A stretch of 64,000 nt of DNA from JAOSJT01 sp035362335 (GCA_035362335.1 DAOSDL010000001.1:228392-292391); one strand, 5' to 3'. Shown: positions 15,887 through 24,619, counted from the stretch's first letter. Notes: generated by a model from the sequence alone, not told the origin. A program made the numbers and translations.

Positions 15887-17233
15887 ATGATGGTACCGAT
15901 CAATGTATTTCCCGCACCTCGACGTGAGGTTCTTTTCCTGTTCATTATAGGGGCGTCGCTGCTTTTGCTGCTCGCCTGCGCGGTGTATCTGATTCAGGAT
16001 GGAGATGATGCGCCGGTGTCGGTGGACAAGGTGCAAGCGGTTCGCGACAGCATACCTGTGTTGTATGAGGATGCCGATGCGCTGGGCATGCGGGAGTTTC
16101 GTGGCGAGATTGCGCGCAACATGCCGTTCGCCAGCGCTCTGCTCGCTGCGGGCATTGATCGTGCCGTGGCCGATACGGTGCAGCGACAACTCGAAGCGGT
16201 GGGCTTCAATTTTCAGCGCTGTATGCCGGGACAGCAATTTGTGGCGCAGGTGGATAGCAACGGCGCCCTGGCGCGCTTCCGCTACGAGGTCGACCGCCTC
16301 CGCAGTTATTGGGTGTGCCGCAATGCCGCTGGTGTGCTGGAAGCGCGGCAATGGGAAATTCCGGTGCAGTCCGAACTCGTCGTGGTCGAGGGCGAAGTGC
16401 GGAGTTCGGTGTATCACACCATCATGTCCATGGGCGAAAAGCCGCAGCTCGTGGCGGATTACGCCGAGGTGCTGGGCTACGATATCGATTTCATCTTCGA
16501 TCCACGTGTGGGCGATCGTTTCGGCATACTCGTCGAGAAAAAACTGCTGGACGGCGATATCGTCGGCTACGGACGCATTCTGGCCGCCTCGTACGTAGGC
16601 GAAATCACCGGCGACGTGCGCGGCTACTGGTACGATGCGGACAGCACCGTGCAGGGTTGGTTTGCCCCCGATGGAGAGAATTTGCAAAAGGCCTTCATGC
16701 GCAGTCCGCTGAGCATACTGCGCGTCACCAGCGGATTCGGCATGCGCATGCACCCGATCAGCGGGCGACGCAAGATGCACACCGGCATCGATTACGCGGC
16801 ACCCACCGGAACGCCGGTGTGGGCTGTGGGCTCGGGTACGGTACAGTTTGCCGGCTGGAAAGGTGGTTACGGCAAGACCATCGAAATCCGTCATGCCGGC
16901 GGCGTGGTCACACGCTACGGCCATCTCTCGCGCATCGGCGTGTCGCGTGGACAGGCGGTGCGGCAGCATCAGACCATCGGTGCCGTGGGCAGTACGGGAT
17001 TTTCCACCGGACCGCATCTGCATTTCGAATATCTGGTCGGAGGACAGTTCATTCCTCCCCGCAAGTTGAAGAATCCCCCGCTCAAACGTCTGCCGCAGTC
17101 GTCCATGGACGCGTTCACGGCGCATATGCGCACGGTGGACAGTCTGTGGAGCGCCACGCCGCGCGTAGAGGGTCGGCGTCGCATCGCCATTGCACAGGCG
17201 GCGAGCGATGGCGCGCGGAAGTCGCGTTCCTGA
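15887..17233 (+). CDS. Membrane-anchored M23 (LytM-type) metallopeptidase
   Basis: 448 residues. One N-terminal membrane helix (EVLFLFIIGASLLLLLACAV) is followed by a periplasmic region with a Csd3/OapA-like middle part and a C-terminal peptidase_M23 domain. The zinc and catalytic motifs are complete: H298-x3-D302 in HTGIDYA and H377-x-H379 in HLHFE, with GFGMRMHPISG before them. It should cleave peptidoglycan cross-links during growth or division. There is no Shine-Dalgarno; the ATG at 15887 or the next codon, 15890, is the start. It is separated from the S9 peptidase by 146 bp. Confidence 0.9.
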   Translation: MMVPINVFPAPRREVLFLFIIGASLLLLLACAVYLIQDGDDAPVSVDKVQAVRDSIPVLYEDADALGMREFRGEIARNMPFASALLAAGIDRAVADTVQRQLEAVGFNFQRCMPGQQFVAQVDSNGALARFRYEVDRLRSYWVCRNAAGVLEARQWEIPVQSELVVVEGEVRSSVYHTIMSMGEKPQLVADYAEVLGYDIDFIFDPRVGDRFGILVEKKLLDGDIVGYGRILAASYVGEITGDVRGYWYDADSTVQGWFAPDGENLQKAFMRSPLSILRVTSGFGMRMHPISGRRKMHTGIDYAAPTGTPVWAVGSGTVQFAGWKGGYGKTIEIRHAGGVVTRYGHLSRIGVSRGQAVRQHQTIGAVGSTGFSTGPHLHFEYLVGGQFIPPRKLKNPPLKRLPQSSMDAFTAHMRTVDSLWSATPRVEGRRRIAIAQAASDGARKSRS

Positions 17234-17379
17234 ATCCACCCCCCGCGTGCCTTTGTGCGATGCAACAAGAGGATATGCTGTCCGTACACGCAGCATTGTC
17301 CGCGATTCGCACGCGACGCCGGGGTGACATTCCCCTCACGTTTCGACACACCGTTTTCCATCCACATACAAGGTGCTCC

Positions 17380-19317
17380 ATGAGATCACGATTCATGGTT
17401 CTTCTCGCATTGTTGCTCACAGCTGCCGCGCGGGCACAGGTGCAACCGGGCGAGAATCTCGAAGTCAGCGGGATACCACCGATTCCCAAACAGCTCGTGG
17501 AACGGGCGCAGCAGTATCAGAACGCCCGCTCCGCGGGGATTGCCGATTGGGATGCGCACGACAAGGGCATGTACATCAGCACGCGTTTCGCCAACACCGC
17601 GCAGGTGCATCACATCGCGGGGCCGGGTATGGCGCGGCAGCAGATCACGTTTTTCGAAGAACCCGTGTCGGGTGTGTCCACCGATCCGCGTCCCGGCCGG
17701 GATGGCTTCGCCTTCACGCGTGACGTGGGCGGCGGGGAGTTTTACCAGATCTACTACTTCGACCGCGCCACGGGTTCGACGCGCCTGTTGACGGACGGCA
17801 AGAGCCGCAACACCGGCGCCTATTGGACGCGCAGCGGCGACAAATTCACCTACGCCAGCAACAAGCGCAATGGCAAGGACACCGACGTCTGGATCATGGA
17901 TGCGGACAAGCCCGAAGCCGCCGCGATAGTGACCGAGCGCGAGGGTGCGTGGTATCCGGCCGCATGGTCGCCGGACGGCAAACAGCTGGTGGTGACGCAA
18001 TTCATTTCGGCGCAGAAGAGCTTGCCCTTCATCGTCGATCTCGTGACGAAGCAGTTCACTCCGCTGTTTCGCGAAAACGACGGCGACGTGGCGTACGGCG
18101 ACTTCTCCTGGTCCAGCGACGGCAAGCGCATTTACTACACCGCCGACGCGGGCCGCGAATTCGCCACACTGTTCGTGTACGAAATCGCGCGTCGCGAGCA
18201 TCGCTGCATGCTTCCCGAGCTGCGTTGGGAAATGGAAGGCGTAAGTTTTTCGCGTGATGGCAAATGGCTGGCCTACACACTGAATGCGGACGGACGTGGC
18301 GAATTGCATTTGCTTGCGCTTCCCTCCATGCGCGAGGTGAAAATCGCGGGATTGCCGACTGGACTGATCGGCGGGCTGCGTTTCAGTCGCGACAGCCGTC
18401 GTCTGGCCCTGAGTATCAACGCGGCCGACAGTCCCACCGATGTGTACGTGGTGGATTTGCCCGCCGGCAAGCTCACGCGCTGGACGTTCAGCGAGGTGGG
18501 GGGCTTGAACACGGCGACATTCTCCAGTCCGAAGCTGATTCACTATCCGACCTTCGACAAGGTGGATGGTAAGCCGCGGGAGATTCCCGCATTCATCGCC
18601 ATGCCGAAACACGCGCGCGGCAAGGTGCCGGTGATCATCGACATTCACGGCGGCCCGGAAGGACAGTCGCGTCCGTACTTCAATCCCGTGATGCAGTATT
18701 GGGTAAACGAGCTGGGTTGCGCGGTGGTGCAGCCCAATGTGCGCGGATCCACGGGCTACGGCAAGACCTATCTGGCCTTGGACAATGGATTCAACCGCGA
18801 GCATTCGGTGCAGGACATCGGCGCATTGCTGGACTGGATCGCGAAGCAGCCCGAGCTGGATGCGTCGCGTGTGGCGGTGCTGGGCGGTTCGTACGGTGGC
18901 TACATGGTGCTGGCCGCGCTCACCACGTATCCCGAACGCATCAAATGCGGCGTGGACGTGGTGGGGATTTCGAATTTCGTCACCTTCCTGGAAAATACGC
19001 AGAGCTATCGCCGCGATCTGCGCCGTGTGGAATACGGCGACGAGCGCGACGAGAAAATGCGGGAGTTTCTTCTCCGCATTTCCCCGACAACGAATGCCGG
19101 CAAGATCCGTTCGCCGCTGTTCGTGGCGCAGGGCGAGAACGATCCGCGCGTGCCCGCTAGCGAGGCGCGACAGATTGTGGAGGCGGTGCGCGGCAATGGC
19201 ATTCCGGTGTGGACCATGTTTGCCAAGGACGAAGGCCACGGTTTCAGTAAAAAGAACAACCGCGATTATTTCACCTGGGCCACAATTCTGTTTTTCGAGC
19301 AGTTCCTGCTGAAATAG
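17380..19317 (+). CDS. Secreted S9-family prolyl oligopeptidase-type peptidase
   Basis: 645 residues. A signal peptide (MVLLALLLTAAARAQ) is followed by a beta-propeller of TolB-like repeats (DKFTYASNKRNGKDTDVW, SPDGKQLV, SRDGKWLAYT and others) and a C-terminal alpha/beta-hydrolase. The triad is visible: S504 in GGSYGGY, D588 in ENDPRVP, H620 in DEGHGF. HGGPEGQSRP supplies the oxyanion region. It resembles dipeptidyl/acylaminoacyl peptidases and probably degrades peptides in the periplasm. ATG 17380 has AAGG about 7 bases upstream; the open frame reaching back into the M23 gene is a shadow. Confidence 0.93.
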   Translation: MRSRFMVLLALLLTAAARAQVQPGENLEVSGIPPIPKQLVERAQQYQNARSAGIADWDAHDKGMYISTRFANTAQVHHIAGPGMARQQITFFEEPVSGVSTDPRPGRDGFAFTRDVGGGEFYQIYYFDRATGSTRLLTDGKSRNTGAYWTRSGDKFTYASNKRNGKDTDVWIMDADKPEAAAIVTEREGAWYPAAWSPDGKQLVVTQFISAQKSLPFIVDLVTKQFTPLFRENDGDVAYGDFSWSSDGKRIYYTADAGREFATLFVYEIARREHRCMLPELRWEMEGVSFSRDGKWLAYTLNADGRGELHLLALPSMREVKIAGLPTGLIGGLRFSRDSRRLALSINAADSPTDVYVVDLPAGKLTRWTFSEVGGLNTATFSSPKLIHYPTFDKVDGKPREIPAFIAMPKHARGKVPVIIDIHGGPEGQSRPYFNPVMQYWVNELGCAVVQPNVRGSTGYGKTYLALDNGFNREHSVQDIGALLDWIAKQPELDASRVAVLGGSYGGYMVLAALTTYPERIKCGVDVVGISNFVTFLENTQSYRRDLRRVEYGDERDEKMREFLLRISPTTNAGKIRSPLFVAQGENDPRVPASEARQIVEAVRGNGIPVWTMFAKDEGHGFSKKNNRDYFTWATILFFEQFLLK

Positions 19318-19341
19318 AAAACGCAGTAGTACGGCAACTCA

Positions 19342-19379
19342 CAGCCGATGCGCGGCACTGCGCATCGGCTGTTTTTTTT
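19342..19379 (+). terminator. Strong rho-independent terminator after the S9 peptidase
   Basis: A perfect 12-bp stem CAGCCGATGCGC/GCGCATCGGCTG with a 6-base loop is followed by eight T, 24 bp after the stop codon. Confidence 0.95.
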
Positions 19380-19449
19380 CACACATGCATTTGCACCTTG
19401 CGGGTGAAATGCCCACCTTGCCGCGAAACCCGACAGCAAGGAGGCGGCG

Positions 19450-19794
19450 GTGCAGGACAGAACTCTCGAGGTGTTGCGCGCGACGGAAGTGGTAATAGCC
19501 AATCATTTCGCGCTGGAAGGCGAGACGGGCGATGAGTGGGACGACGAACGGATTTTCCGCGCCGCGCTGATCGAACGCATTGTGCAACTCCTCGAGTATC
19601 AGCTCGAACGCCTGATGCACATCCTGTACCGCATCGATGTGGACGAAGCGGCGGTGAATCGCTGCTTCCGGAATCTGCCGCCGGGCGAGGTGGCCGCCGC
19701 GCTGGCGGACTTGATCATTGCGCGTCAGAAAGAGAAAGTGCTGACGCGACGGGGCATGAAGGACAAGGGGGCAGGTAGGGAAAGCGTGGAATGA
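19450..19794 (+). CDS. Small protein of unknown function
   Basis: 114 residues, acidic N-half, largely helical, no membrane segment or signal. The start is a GTG with an ideal AAGGAGG 5 bases upstream, strong evidence of translation. The stretch LLEYQLERLMHILYRIDVDEAAVNRCF followed by a Leu/Ala-rich helix ending ADLIIARQKEK looks like a compact helical bundle; similar small proteins of unknown function occur in Bacteroidota. It is flanked by terminators on both sides, so it is probably a single-gene unit. Confidence 0.72.
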   Translation: MQDRTLEVLRATEVVIANHFALEGETGDEWDDERIFRAALIERIVQLLEYQLERLMHILYRIDVDEAAVNRCFRNLPPGEVAAALADLIIARQKEKVLTRRGMKDKGAGRESVE

Positions 19795-19843
19795 AACTCC
19801 CCAACGCGTTACGCGCGCATGCACGAACTGTGTTTCGATTTGG

Positions 19844-19887
19844 TAAATAAAAACGTCCGCGCAAGGTCTGAGCCCTGCGCGGACGTT
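19844..19887 (-). terminator. Rho-independent terminator of the PDZ protein gene
   Basis: On the minus strand a stem of at least 11 bp (AACGTCCGCGC paired with GCGCGGACGTT) is followed by TTTTTATTT. It lies about 20 bp past the PDZ gene stop codon. Confidence 0.85.
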
Positions 19888-19904
19888 CTGTGTGTTCGCC
19901 GGGA

Positions 19905-20951
19905 TCAAATTTGTCGGGTACGAATGCGGATCTGCTTATCCTCTGTGGACACGTCGATCCTCTCCTGCATTTCCTGCAAGTGTTTTTGCAATTCCTCCTG
20001 CATTCCTTGCAGTTCGAATTGCTTGCCGTTGAGCATGAGGCGGATTCCTTCGGCGCGATCCTGAATGTCATCGATGTCGATATCGATGTCGATGTCCTCC
20101 ATGTCCTCGCCCTCATCGCCGTCGCCACGGAAGCGGAGGATGTGGCCCATGCCCGGTGTGCCGAGCATGCCATGTGGCTCGGGTGCTTCCTTCGCGGTGA
20201 GATTGAGCGTCATTTTTCCGCCTTTGCGCAGGATTTCCACAGGAATGCTTTCGCCCGCATCATAGGCGGCGAGCACGGTGCGGAAGTCGTCCACGGCGGT
20301 GATGGTTTTTTTGCCCGCGCGCAGGATCACGTCGCCAGCTTTGAAGCCCGCCTTGGCGGCGTCGCTTTCCTCTTTCACGCTTTCCACCAGCACGCCCTTG
20401 CCCTCGGGAGCGCCGAAGTATTCGCCGAGTTGGCGGGACAGCGTGTTGAGGGAGAAGCCGTACACCGGCGTGCGCGGCGACCAGGCGAAGGGCGCGCTGG
20501 GTGGCATCGGTGCGCGGGGAATGCGAATGCTTTTGGAAATCACCCGGGCTTCTTTTTTCGCTTCGCCGAGAGTGACGGCGAGCGACTGCTTTTTCCCGTC
20601 GCGCAGCACGGTCACCTGCGCCTTGGCTCCGGGGCTTTTATCCTTGAGCAAGCGGACGAGATCGTCGGCATCGCTCACCGCGCTGCCATCGACGTCCACG
20701 ATGATGTCGCCCTTTTTGATGCCGGCCTTGTCGGCGGGGCTGTCGTCGAGCACTCCGCTCACCTGCGCGCCTTTCTCCGCGCTGCTCTTGTCGTCGTCCG
20801 AGCGGTCGATGCTGCTCAGGCGTACGCCAAGCCAGGCGCCTTTCGCTTTCTCGGCGGAGGCGGTGGATTGTGCGTTGAGGGGGAGGTCCCAACTCACCCA
20901 GGTGCAGAGCAGCAGGAGCGCGAGGGCGGTGATGGATGTGGTTCGTTTCAT
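19905..20951 (-). CDS. Exported protein with two PDZ domains
   Basis: 348 residues. Signal peptide at 1-28, then PDZ 1 at about 38-130 (GAWLGVRLSS, SPADKAGIKKGDIIVDVDG) and PDZ 2 at about 170-255 (GVLVESVKEESDAAKAGFKAGDVILRAG). No protease domain is present, unlike HtrA/DegP. The C-terminal 90 residues are very acidic (DIDIDIDIDD) and then form a Gln/Glu-rich helix ending RIRTRQI. It probably binds protein C-termini in the periplasm. GGAG lies 6 bases before the ATG. It is divergent from the ECF sigma gene, 192 bp away, so it may be a target of that sigma factor or a sensor for it; this is inference. Confidence 0.85.
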   Translation of the reverse strand: MKRTTSITALALLLLCTWVSWDLPLNAQSTASAEKAKGAWLGVRLSSIDRSDDDKSSAEKGAQVSGVLDDSPADKAGIKKGDIIVDVDGSAVSDADDLVRLLKDKSPGAKAQVTVLRDGKKQSLAVTLGEAKKEARVISKSIRIPRAPMPPSAPFAWSPRTPVYGFSLNTLSRQLGEYFGAPEGKGVLVESVKEESDAAKAGFKAGDVILRAGKKTITAVDDFRTVLAAYDAGESIPVEILRKGGKMTLNLTAKEAPEPHGMLGTPGMGHILRFRGDGDEGEDMEDIDIDIDIDDIQDRAEGIRLMLNGKQFELQGMQEELQKHLQEMQERIDVSTEDKQIRIRTRQI

Positions 20952-21072
20952 GTGTACTCCGAAGCTGGTACAATCGTGTGTTCGAGTTCGAAGGCGTTTA
21001 GACGGAAAAGCCGCCGCGATGTTCCGTCGGAGAAGAGGGACATGCGCATTCCGACCTCAGCGGAAAAACCAG

Positions 21073-21080
21073 TACCTTTG
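21073..21080 (+). promoter_or_regulatory. Bacteroidota-type -7 element (TACCTTTG)
   Basis: An exact match to the TAnnTTTG consensus of Bacteroidota housekeeping promoters, 63 bp before the sigma-factor start codon. The -33 TTG box is not obvious. Confidence 0.4.
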
Positions 21081-21143
21081 CAGCGATCAGAGTGAAGCAA
21101 CCATTTCGCGGCTTGCGGCGTCCAACGCGCGGCAGGTCAAGAA

Positions 21144-21764
21144 ATGCACACAGACATCATCCATACGCTATCCGAGGATTATGTGAAGACAGAGGGTCAC
21201 TCCGTCGACATCGCCCGTGAGTATGCGCTGGTCGAGCGCTGCAAAACGGGCGATATCATGGCATTTCGCGATCTGTACGAGCAGTACAAGCAGCCGTTGT
21301 ACACCTTGGCGCGGCGTTTTCACGGCAACGAGCACGACGCGCAGGACAGCGTGCAGGAGGCGTTCATTCAAATGTACCGGGGCATACAGCGATTTCGGCA
21401 CGAGTCGCGCCTCGATACATGGATGTATCGCATCGTGATGAATTGCTGCATCAGCAGAACGCGTCCGCGCAGACACGGTGAAGTGCGGGTGGATTTCAGC
21501 GGCGAGGATGCGCATCCCGACGCCACCGCGGCTGAGGAGGATGTGCTGCTGCGCGAGCTGTTGGAGCAGGAAATCGGCGGCCTGCCTGATCAACAGCGTG
21601 CGGTGTTTCTGCTCTACGCCGTTCACGGCCAGACGCATGCGGATATCGCCGAGCAATTGGGCATCAGCATTGGCACATCAAAGTCGACCTATTCTCGCGC
21701 ACGGCAGAGTTTGCGCGAACGATTATCGCAGCACGGCATACACGATCCGGAGATACTGACATGA
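21144..21764 (+). CDS. ECF-type RNA polymerase sigma factor
   Basis: 206 residues, with sigma region 2 (DLYEQYKQPLYTLARRF, then SVQEAFIQMYRGI and LDTWMYRIVMN) and region 4 (LPDQQRAVFLLYAV, THADIAEQLGISIGTSKSTYSRARQSLRE) joined by a short acidic linker; there is no region 1 or 3, as in ECF sigmas. It directs polymerase to a stress or envelope regulon. The stop overlaps the next gene by 4 bp, as usual for a sigma/anti-sigma pair. Confidence 0.93.
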   Translation: MHTDIIHTLSEDYVKTEGHSVDIAREYALVERCKTGDIMAFRDLYEQYKQPLYTLARRFHGNEHDAQDSVQEAFIQMYRGIQRFRHESRLDTWMYRIVMNCCISRTRPRRHGEVRVDFSGEDAHPDATAAEEDVLLRELLEQEIGGLPDQQRAVFLLYAVHGQTHADIAEQLGISIGTSKSTYSRARQSLRERLSQHGIHDPEILT

Positions 21765-22390
21765 ATCCCGAAGAGCGAGAGAGAGACGGGCTGGAGCGGC
21801 TGGCGTCGTCCCTTCCGACGCACGATCCACCACCGCAGCTCTGGCAGCGCATCGAAGATGGCCTGCGGCACGAACAGCGGCGCGCGGGCAAAGGCGAGCG
21901 GACACGAGAGGAGGGACGCGAGGGCCTGGCCGCGCGGCTGGCGCTGTGGTTCCGTCGACCCGTGGCCAAGTTCGCCATGTATGCGCTGCTGCTGAGCATT
22001 GGCGCGGGCATGAGCTGGTTCCTGATACAGGATTACCAGCGACGCAACTCCATGGACATCGCCCACAGTGCGAATTCCACGGACATGCTGACGGAAGCGC
22101 AGGAGGACATCGAGCAGGCGATGTTCTTCTACGAGCGCGCGATCGAGAAACTGTCGCTTGCCGCGGTGGAGCGCGAGAGCGAACTCGATCCGGAATTCCT
22201 GGCACTGCAGAAGGCGAAAATCGCCATGCTTCGCGAATCCATTGATGAATGCAAAACCGCGCTGCGAGAGCAGGGACTGCATCCGCGCGTACAGCACTAT
22301 CTGCTGGCCGCGTACAACGATTTGCAATCCACGCTTCAAACCATGGTCACCGAGACGCAGCACGAAAGAAAAAGGAGCCGAGACTCATGA
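21761..22390 (+). CDS. Single-pass membrane protein, probable anti-sigma factor
   Basis: 209 residues. A charged cytoplasmic N-terminal region (about 1-68) with an anti-sigma-like LASSLPTHDPPPQLWQRIEDGL segment is followed by one membrane helix at about 71-90 (FAMYALLLSIGAGMSWFLI) and a periplasmic helical, probably coiled-coil, domain. No zinc-binding HxxxCxxC motif is present. The assignment as anti-sigma rests on position: ATGA overlaps join it to the sigma gene before it and the DUF4097 gene after it. Confidence 0.75.
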   Translation: MNPEERERDGLERLASSLPTHDPPPQLWQRIEDGLRHEQRRAGKGERTREEGREGLAARLALWFRRPVAKFAMYALLLSIGAGMSWFLIQDYQRRNSMDIAHSANSTDMLTEAQEDIEQAMFFYERAIEKLSLAAVERESELDPEFLALQKAKIAMLRESIDECKTALREQGLHPRVQHYLLAAYNDLQSTLQTMVTETQHERKRSRDS

Positions 22391-23295
22391 AACACTTCAT
22401 CATTCTTCTGACGTTCACGCTCGCACTCGTGCCATCGCTGCTCGCGCAAAAACACGTGCGCACGGTCAAGGAGCGTTTTCAGGTGGGGGCAGACGCCAGC
22501 GTGTTTCTCGATGTGCGTTTCGGTGACATCACGGTGACGCCTGCGGAAGGAAATGTGGTCGACGCCGTCGTGACCATTACCGTCAATGACGGATCCCGCG
22601 ACGAGGCCAAGCGCCAGGCCGAGGCGGTGGCGGTGGAAATGAAAATGCAGGGAGAGAAAGTCACACTGCGTACCAATCTCCCCAAGGGCGAGAACAAGGG
22701 CATAGAAATCGACGTGCGCATCGCCATGCCCAAGGGCGGGCATCTGTACGCGGTGACCAAATTCGGCGATGTCAATGTGAGCGGCATTGCCGGCAGCGCC
22801 AAGGTGAACAGCAGTTTCGGCAATGTGGAAGTGATACAGTCCTCCAATGTGGAGGTGGAATCCTCCTACGGCTTTGTCTCGCTCAGCGATATCGCTGAAA
22901 ACTTCCGTGTGGAAGCGAAAATGGGCGATGTGAAGGTGTTCAATGTTCCACTCGGCACTATTCAATCCTCCTACGGCGATGTCGAGGTGAGCCGTCCGAA
23001 CGCGGCGGTGAACATCAGTTCGTCCATGGGCGAGATCAGCGTCAAGGACTGCCGCGGCGGTTCGATCAAAAGTTCTTACGGTGATGTGGAGATCATCCTT
23101 TCCTCATCGTTCAATGGAGCGATACAGGCCGAGGCCTCGTTCGGTGAAGTGGACAGCAATTTCCCCATGGAAGAAGTCGGTAAAAAGAACAAGTACGGCC
23201 CCTCGCCCGACAAAAAGCGGGCGAAGCTGGGTTCGGGGAGCGACCGGCTGAGTATCAACAGCAGCTTTGGCGACGTGGATATCCGGCGACGATAG
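22387..23295 (+). CDS. Exported DUF4097-type beta-helix protein (putative adhesin)
   Basis: 302 residues. Signal peptide (MKHFIILLTFTLALVPSLLAQ) then a right-handed beta-helix-like region with short repeats (SSFGNVEVI, SSYGFVSLS, SSYGDVEVS, SSMGEISVK, SSYGDVEII, SSFGDVDIRR), the pattern of DUF4097/DUF2807 proteins. They are often encoded behind ECF sigma/anti-sigma pairs, as here, and their role is unclear. The ATG overlaps the previous stop; AAGGAG lies 9 bases upstream inside that gene. An upstream extension of the frame has no signal peptide and is rejected. Confidence 0.85.
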   Translation: MKHFIILLTFTLALVPSLLAQKHVRTVKERFQVGADASVFLDVRFGDITVTPAEGNVVDAVVTITVNDGSRDEAKRQAEAVAVEMKMQGEKVTLRTNLPKGENKGIEIDVRIAMPKGGHLYAVTKFGDVNVSGIAGSAKVNSSFGNVEVIQSSNVEVESSYGFVSLSDIAENFRVEAKMGDVKVFNVPLGTIQSSYGDVEVSRPNAAVNISSSMGEISVKDCRGGSIKSSYGDVEIILSSSFNGAIQAEASFGEVDSNFPMEEVGKKNKYGPSPDKKRAKLGSGSDRLSINSSFGDVDIRRR

Positions 23296-23339
23296 CGCGG
23301 CTATGGCGATGCCGACGCGCCGTCGGTGTACCTGAAGCG

Positions 23340-23370
23340 CAACGGACGATCCCCCCCGGATCGTCCGTTG
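23340..23370. other. Perfect 13-bp hairpin without a T-run
   Basis: CAACGGACGATCC and GGATCGTCCGTTG flank a 5-base C loop, 45 bp after the DUF4097 gene. No T-tract follows on either side, so it is not a standard intrinsic terminator; it could protect the mRNA 3' end, assist termination or act as a protein-binding site. Confidence 0.5.
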
Positions 23371-23526
23371 GCGTACTGGGGCGCCTGCGACGAGGAAGTG
23401 GCGGGTTTTTTCCATGGATGCAACAAAATCGAACACCGTCCGTATGCTGGCGGGTTGGTCCGTGATCCTGTTACTGATGTGGATCACCGTCCGCCCGAAC
23501 TCCATAACGACTGTCGGAGAGTATCC

Positions 23527-24435
23527 ATGAAACGGTTTTTCGTTGTATTGTCGGTATTTGCATTGGCATTGACCTGGACCGCATCGGCCCAGAACGTGTA
23601 TGGTGAGATGAAGCTGGTGTACGACCAGGGGTATGTCTTTGCCGAATCCAGCATGCCCGATGGTGGCACGGCGTGGTTCGCGGTGGACCTCGCGGTGAAC
23701 GTGACCAGTGTGAGCAAGGCATGGATTGGCGACCGTGCGGTGATACAGAAGCCGCAGGGCCGCAGGGATGCCTCCGAGGGCAAGACGTACTTCGCGCTCG
23801 GTGGCGTGGGTTTCGTCGGTGATGTTGTGGGCAAGGCCACGCTGCCGGTGTTGAATGTCGGCGGCCTGGTGTTTCCGCAGACCTCGGTGAGCGTGCTGGA
23901 GAATGCCCCCACAGTGGCGGGACGCAGCTTGTCGGGCATCATCGGTACGGATCTGCTGCGCCGCGCCGAGATCGCGCTGTTCCGCTACGGTGCCACGCCC
24001 ACGCTGCAGTTGAAGAGCAAGGCATCGCCGATGAAGCAGGCGCTTTCGCTGCCTATGACCGTGTCGAATGGCTTTATCGTGGTGAAAGGTGAAATGCAGG
24101 GCAAGCCTGTGGACGTGATTTTGGACAATGGTTCGCCCGAATCGTATTTCCCCGTTGCCACGTTGCGCGCCGTGGGTGCGGCCGCCGTGCCGAATTCCAC
24201 CCGCGACATCACCGATCCCGAGGGCAACGTGTTGAAGGTGCGCGCCTCGAATGTCAGCGGTATCTCGCTGGGTGGCACGGAGTTCGAAGCGCCGCAATTC
24301 CACATCGCCGAACTGGGTGTGTTCACCCGCGTTCCGGGAGTGAGCAGTCCGGTCCTGCTGGGCAATTCGTTCTTCTCGACAGTACAGGCAGTGGAGATCA
24401 ATTTCAGCGAGAGTACGGTGCGCGTGCAGAAATAA
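23527..24435 (+). CDS. Exported retropepsin-like (aspartic protease fold) protein with altered active-site motifs
   Basis: 302 residues with signal peptide (MKRFFVVLSVFALALTWTASAQ). Two lobes resemble the pepsin/retropepsin clan: lobe 1 AWFAVDLAVNVTSVSKAWI with LSGIIGTDLL, lobe 2 VDVILDNGSPESYFP with SSPVLLGNSFFS. The catalytic D-T/S-G is DLA in lobe 1 and DNG in lobe 2, so protease activity is doubtful; it may be a binding protein. GGAG lies about 7 bases before ATG 23527. It stands alone between a hairpin and a terminator. Confidence 0.75.
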   Translation: MKRFFVVLSVFALALTWTASAQNVYGEMKLVYDQGYVFAESSMPDGGTAWFAVDLAVNVTSVSKAWIGDRAVIQKPQGRRDASEGKTYFALGGVGFVGDVVGKATLPVLNVGGLVFPQTSVSVLENAPTVAGRSLSGIIGTDLLRRAEIALFRYGATPTLQLKSKASPMKQALSLPMTVSNGFIVVKGEMQGKPVDVILDNGSPESYFPVATLRAVGAAAVPNSTRDITDPEGNVLKVRASNVSGISLGGTEFEAPQFHIAELGVFTRVPGVSSPVLLGNSFFSTVQAVEINFSESTVRVQK

Positions 24436-24458
24436 CGCCGCTGCCGGGAGATTTTTCA

Positions 24459-24491
24459 AAGCGGAGGGTTCGCAAGAACTCTCCGCTTTTA
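24459..24491 (+). terminator. Rho-independent terminator
   Basis: The AAGCGGAG/CTCCGCTT stem is extended by GTTC/GAAC around a GCAA tetraloop and followed by TTTTA, shortly after the aspartic-protease-like gene. Confidence 0.85.
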
Positions 24492-24619
24492 CATTGTGCC
24501 CATCCGTTTTCACTTCCGCTCCGTTTTCATATCCAATTCCACGGTTGATGACCGCCGGAAAATCGCGTAGGCATTCGCGACCTCACGCATCCTTAACGCA
24601 ACGCTCATCGGACCCGCAT

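Noticed and set aside
15472..15945. A repetitive minus-strand frame over the 93-bp repeats
   Set aside because: The openness follows from a repeat period divisible by 3; there is no ribosome binding site, signal or family likeness, and it runs into the promoter and start of the M23 gene.
15335..17296. A 653-codon minus-strand frame across the M23 gene and the repeats
   Set aside because: Shadow of a peptidase with intact zinc motifs; no domain or start support.
16309..17379. Long upstream extension of the S9 peptidase frame into the M23 gene
   Set aside because: The extension is in another frame of the M23 coding sequence and is Arg/His-rich; the signal peptide and Shine-Dalgarno mark 17380 as the start.
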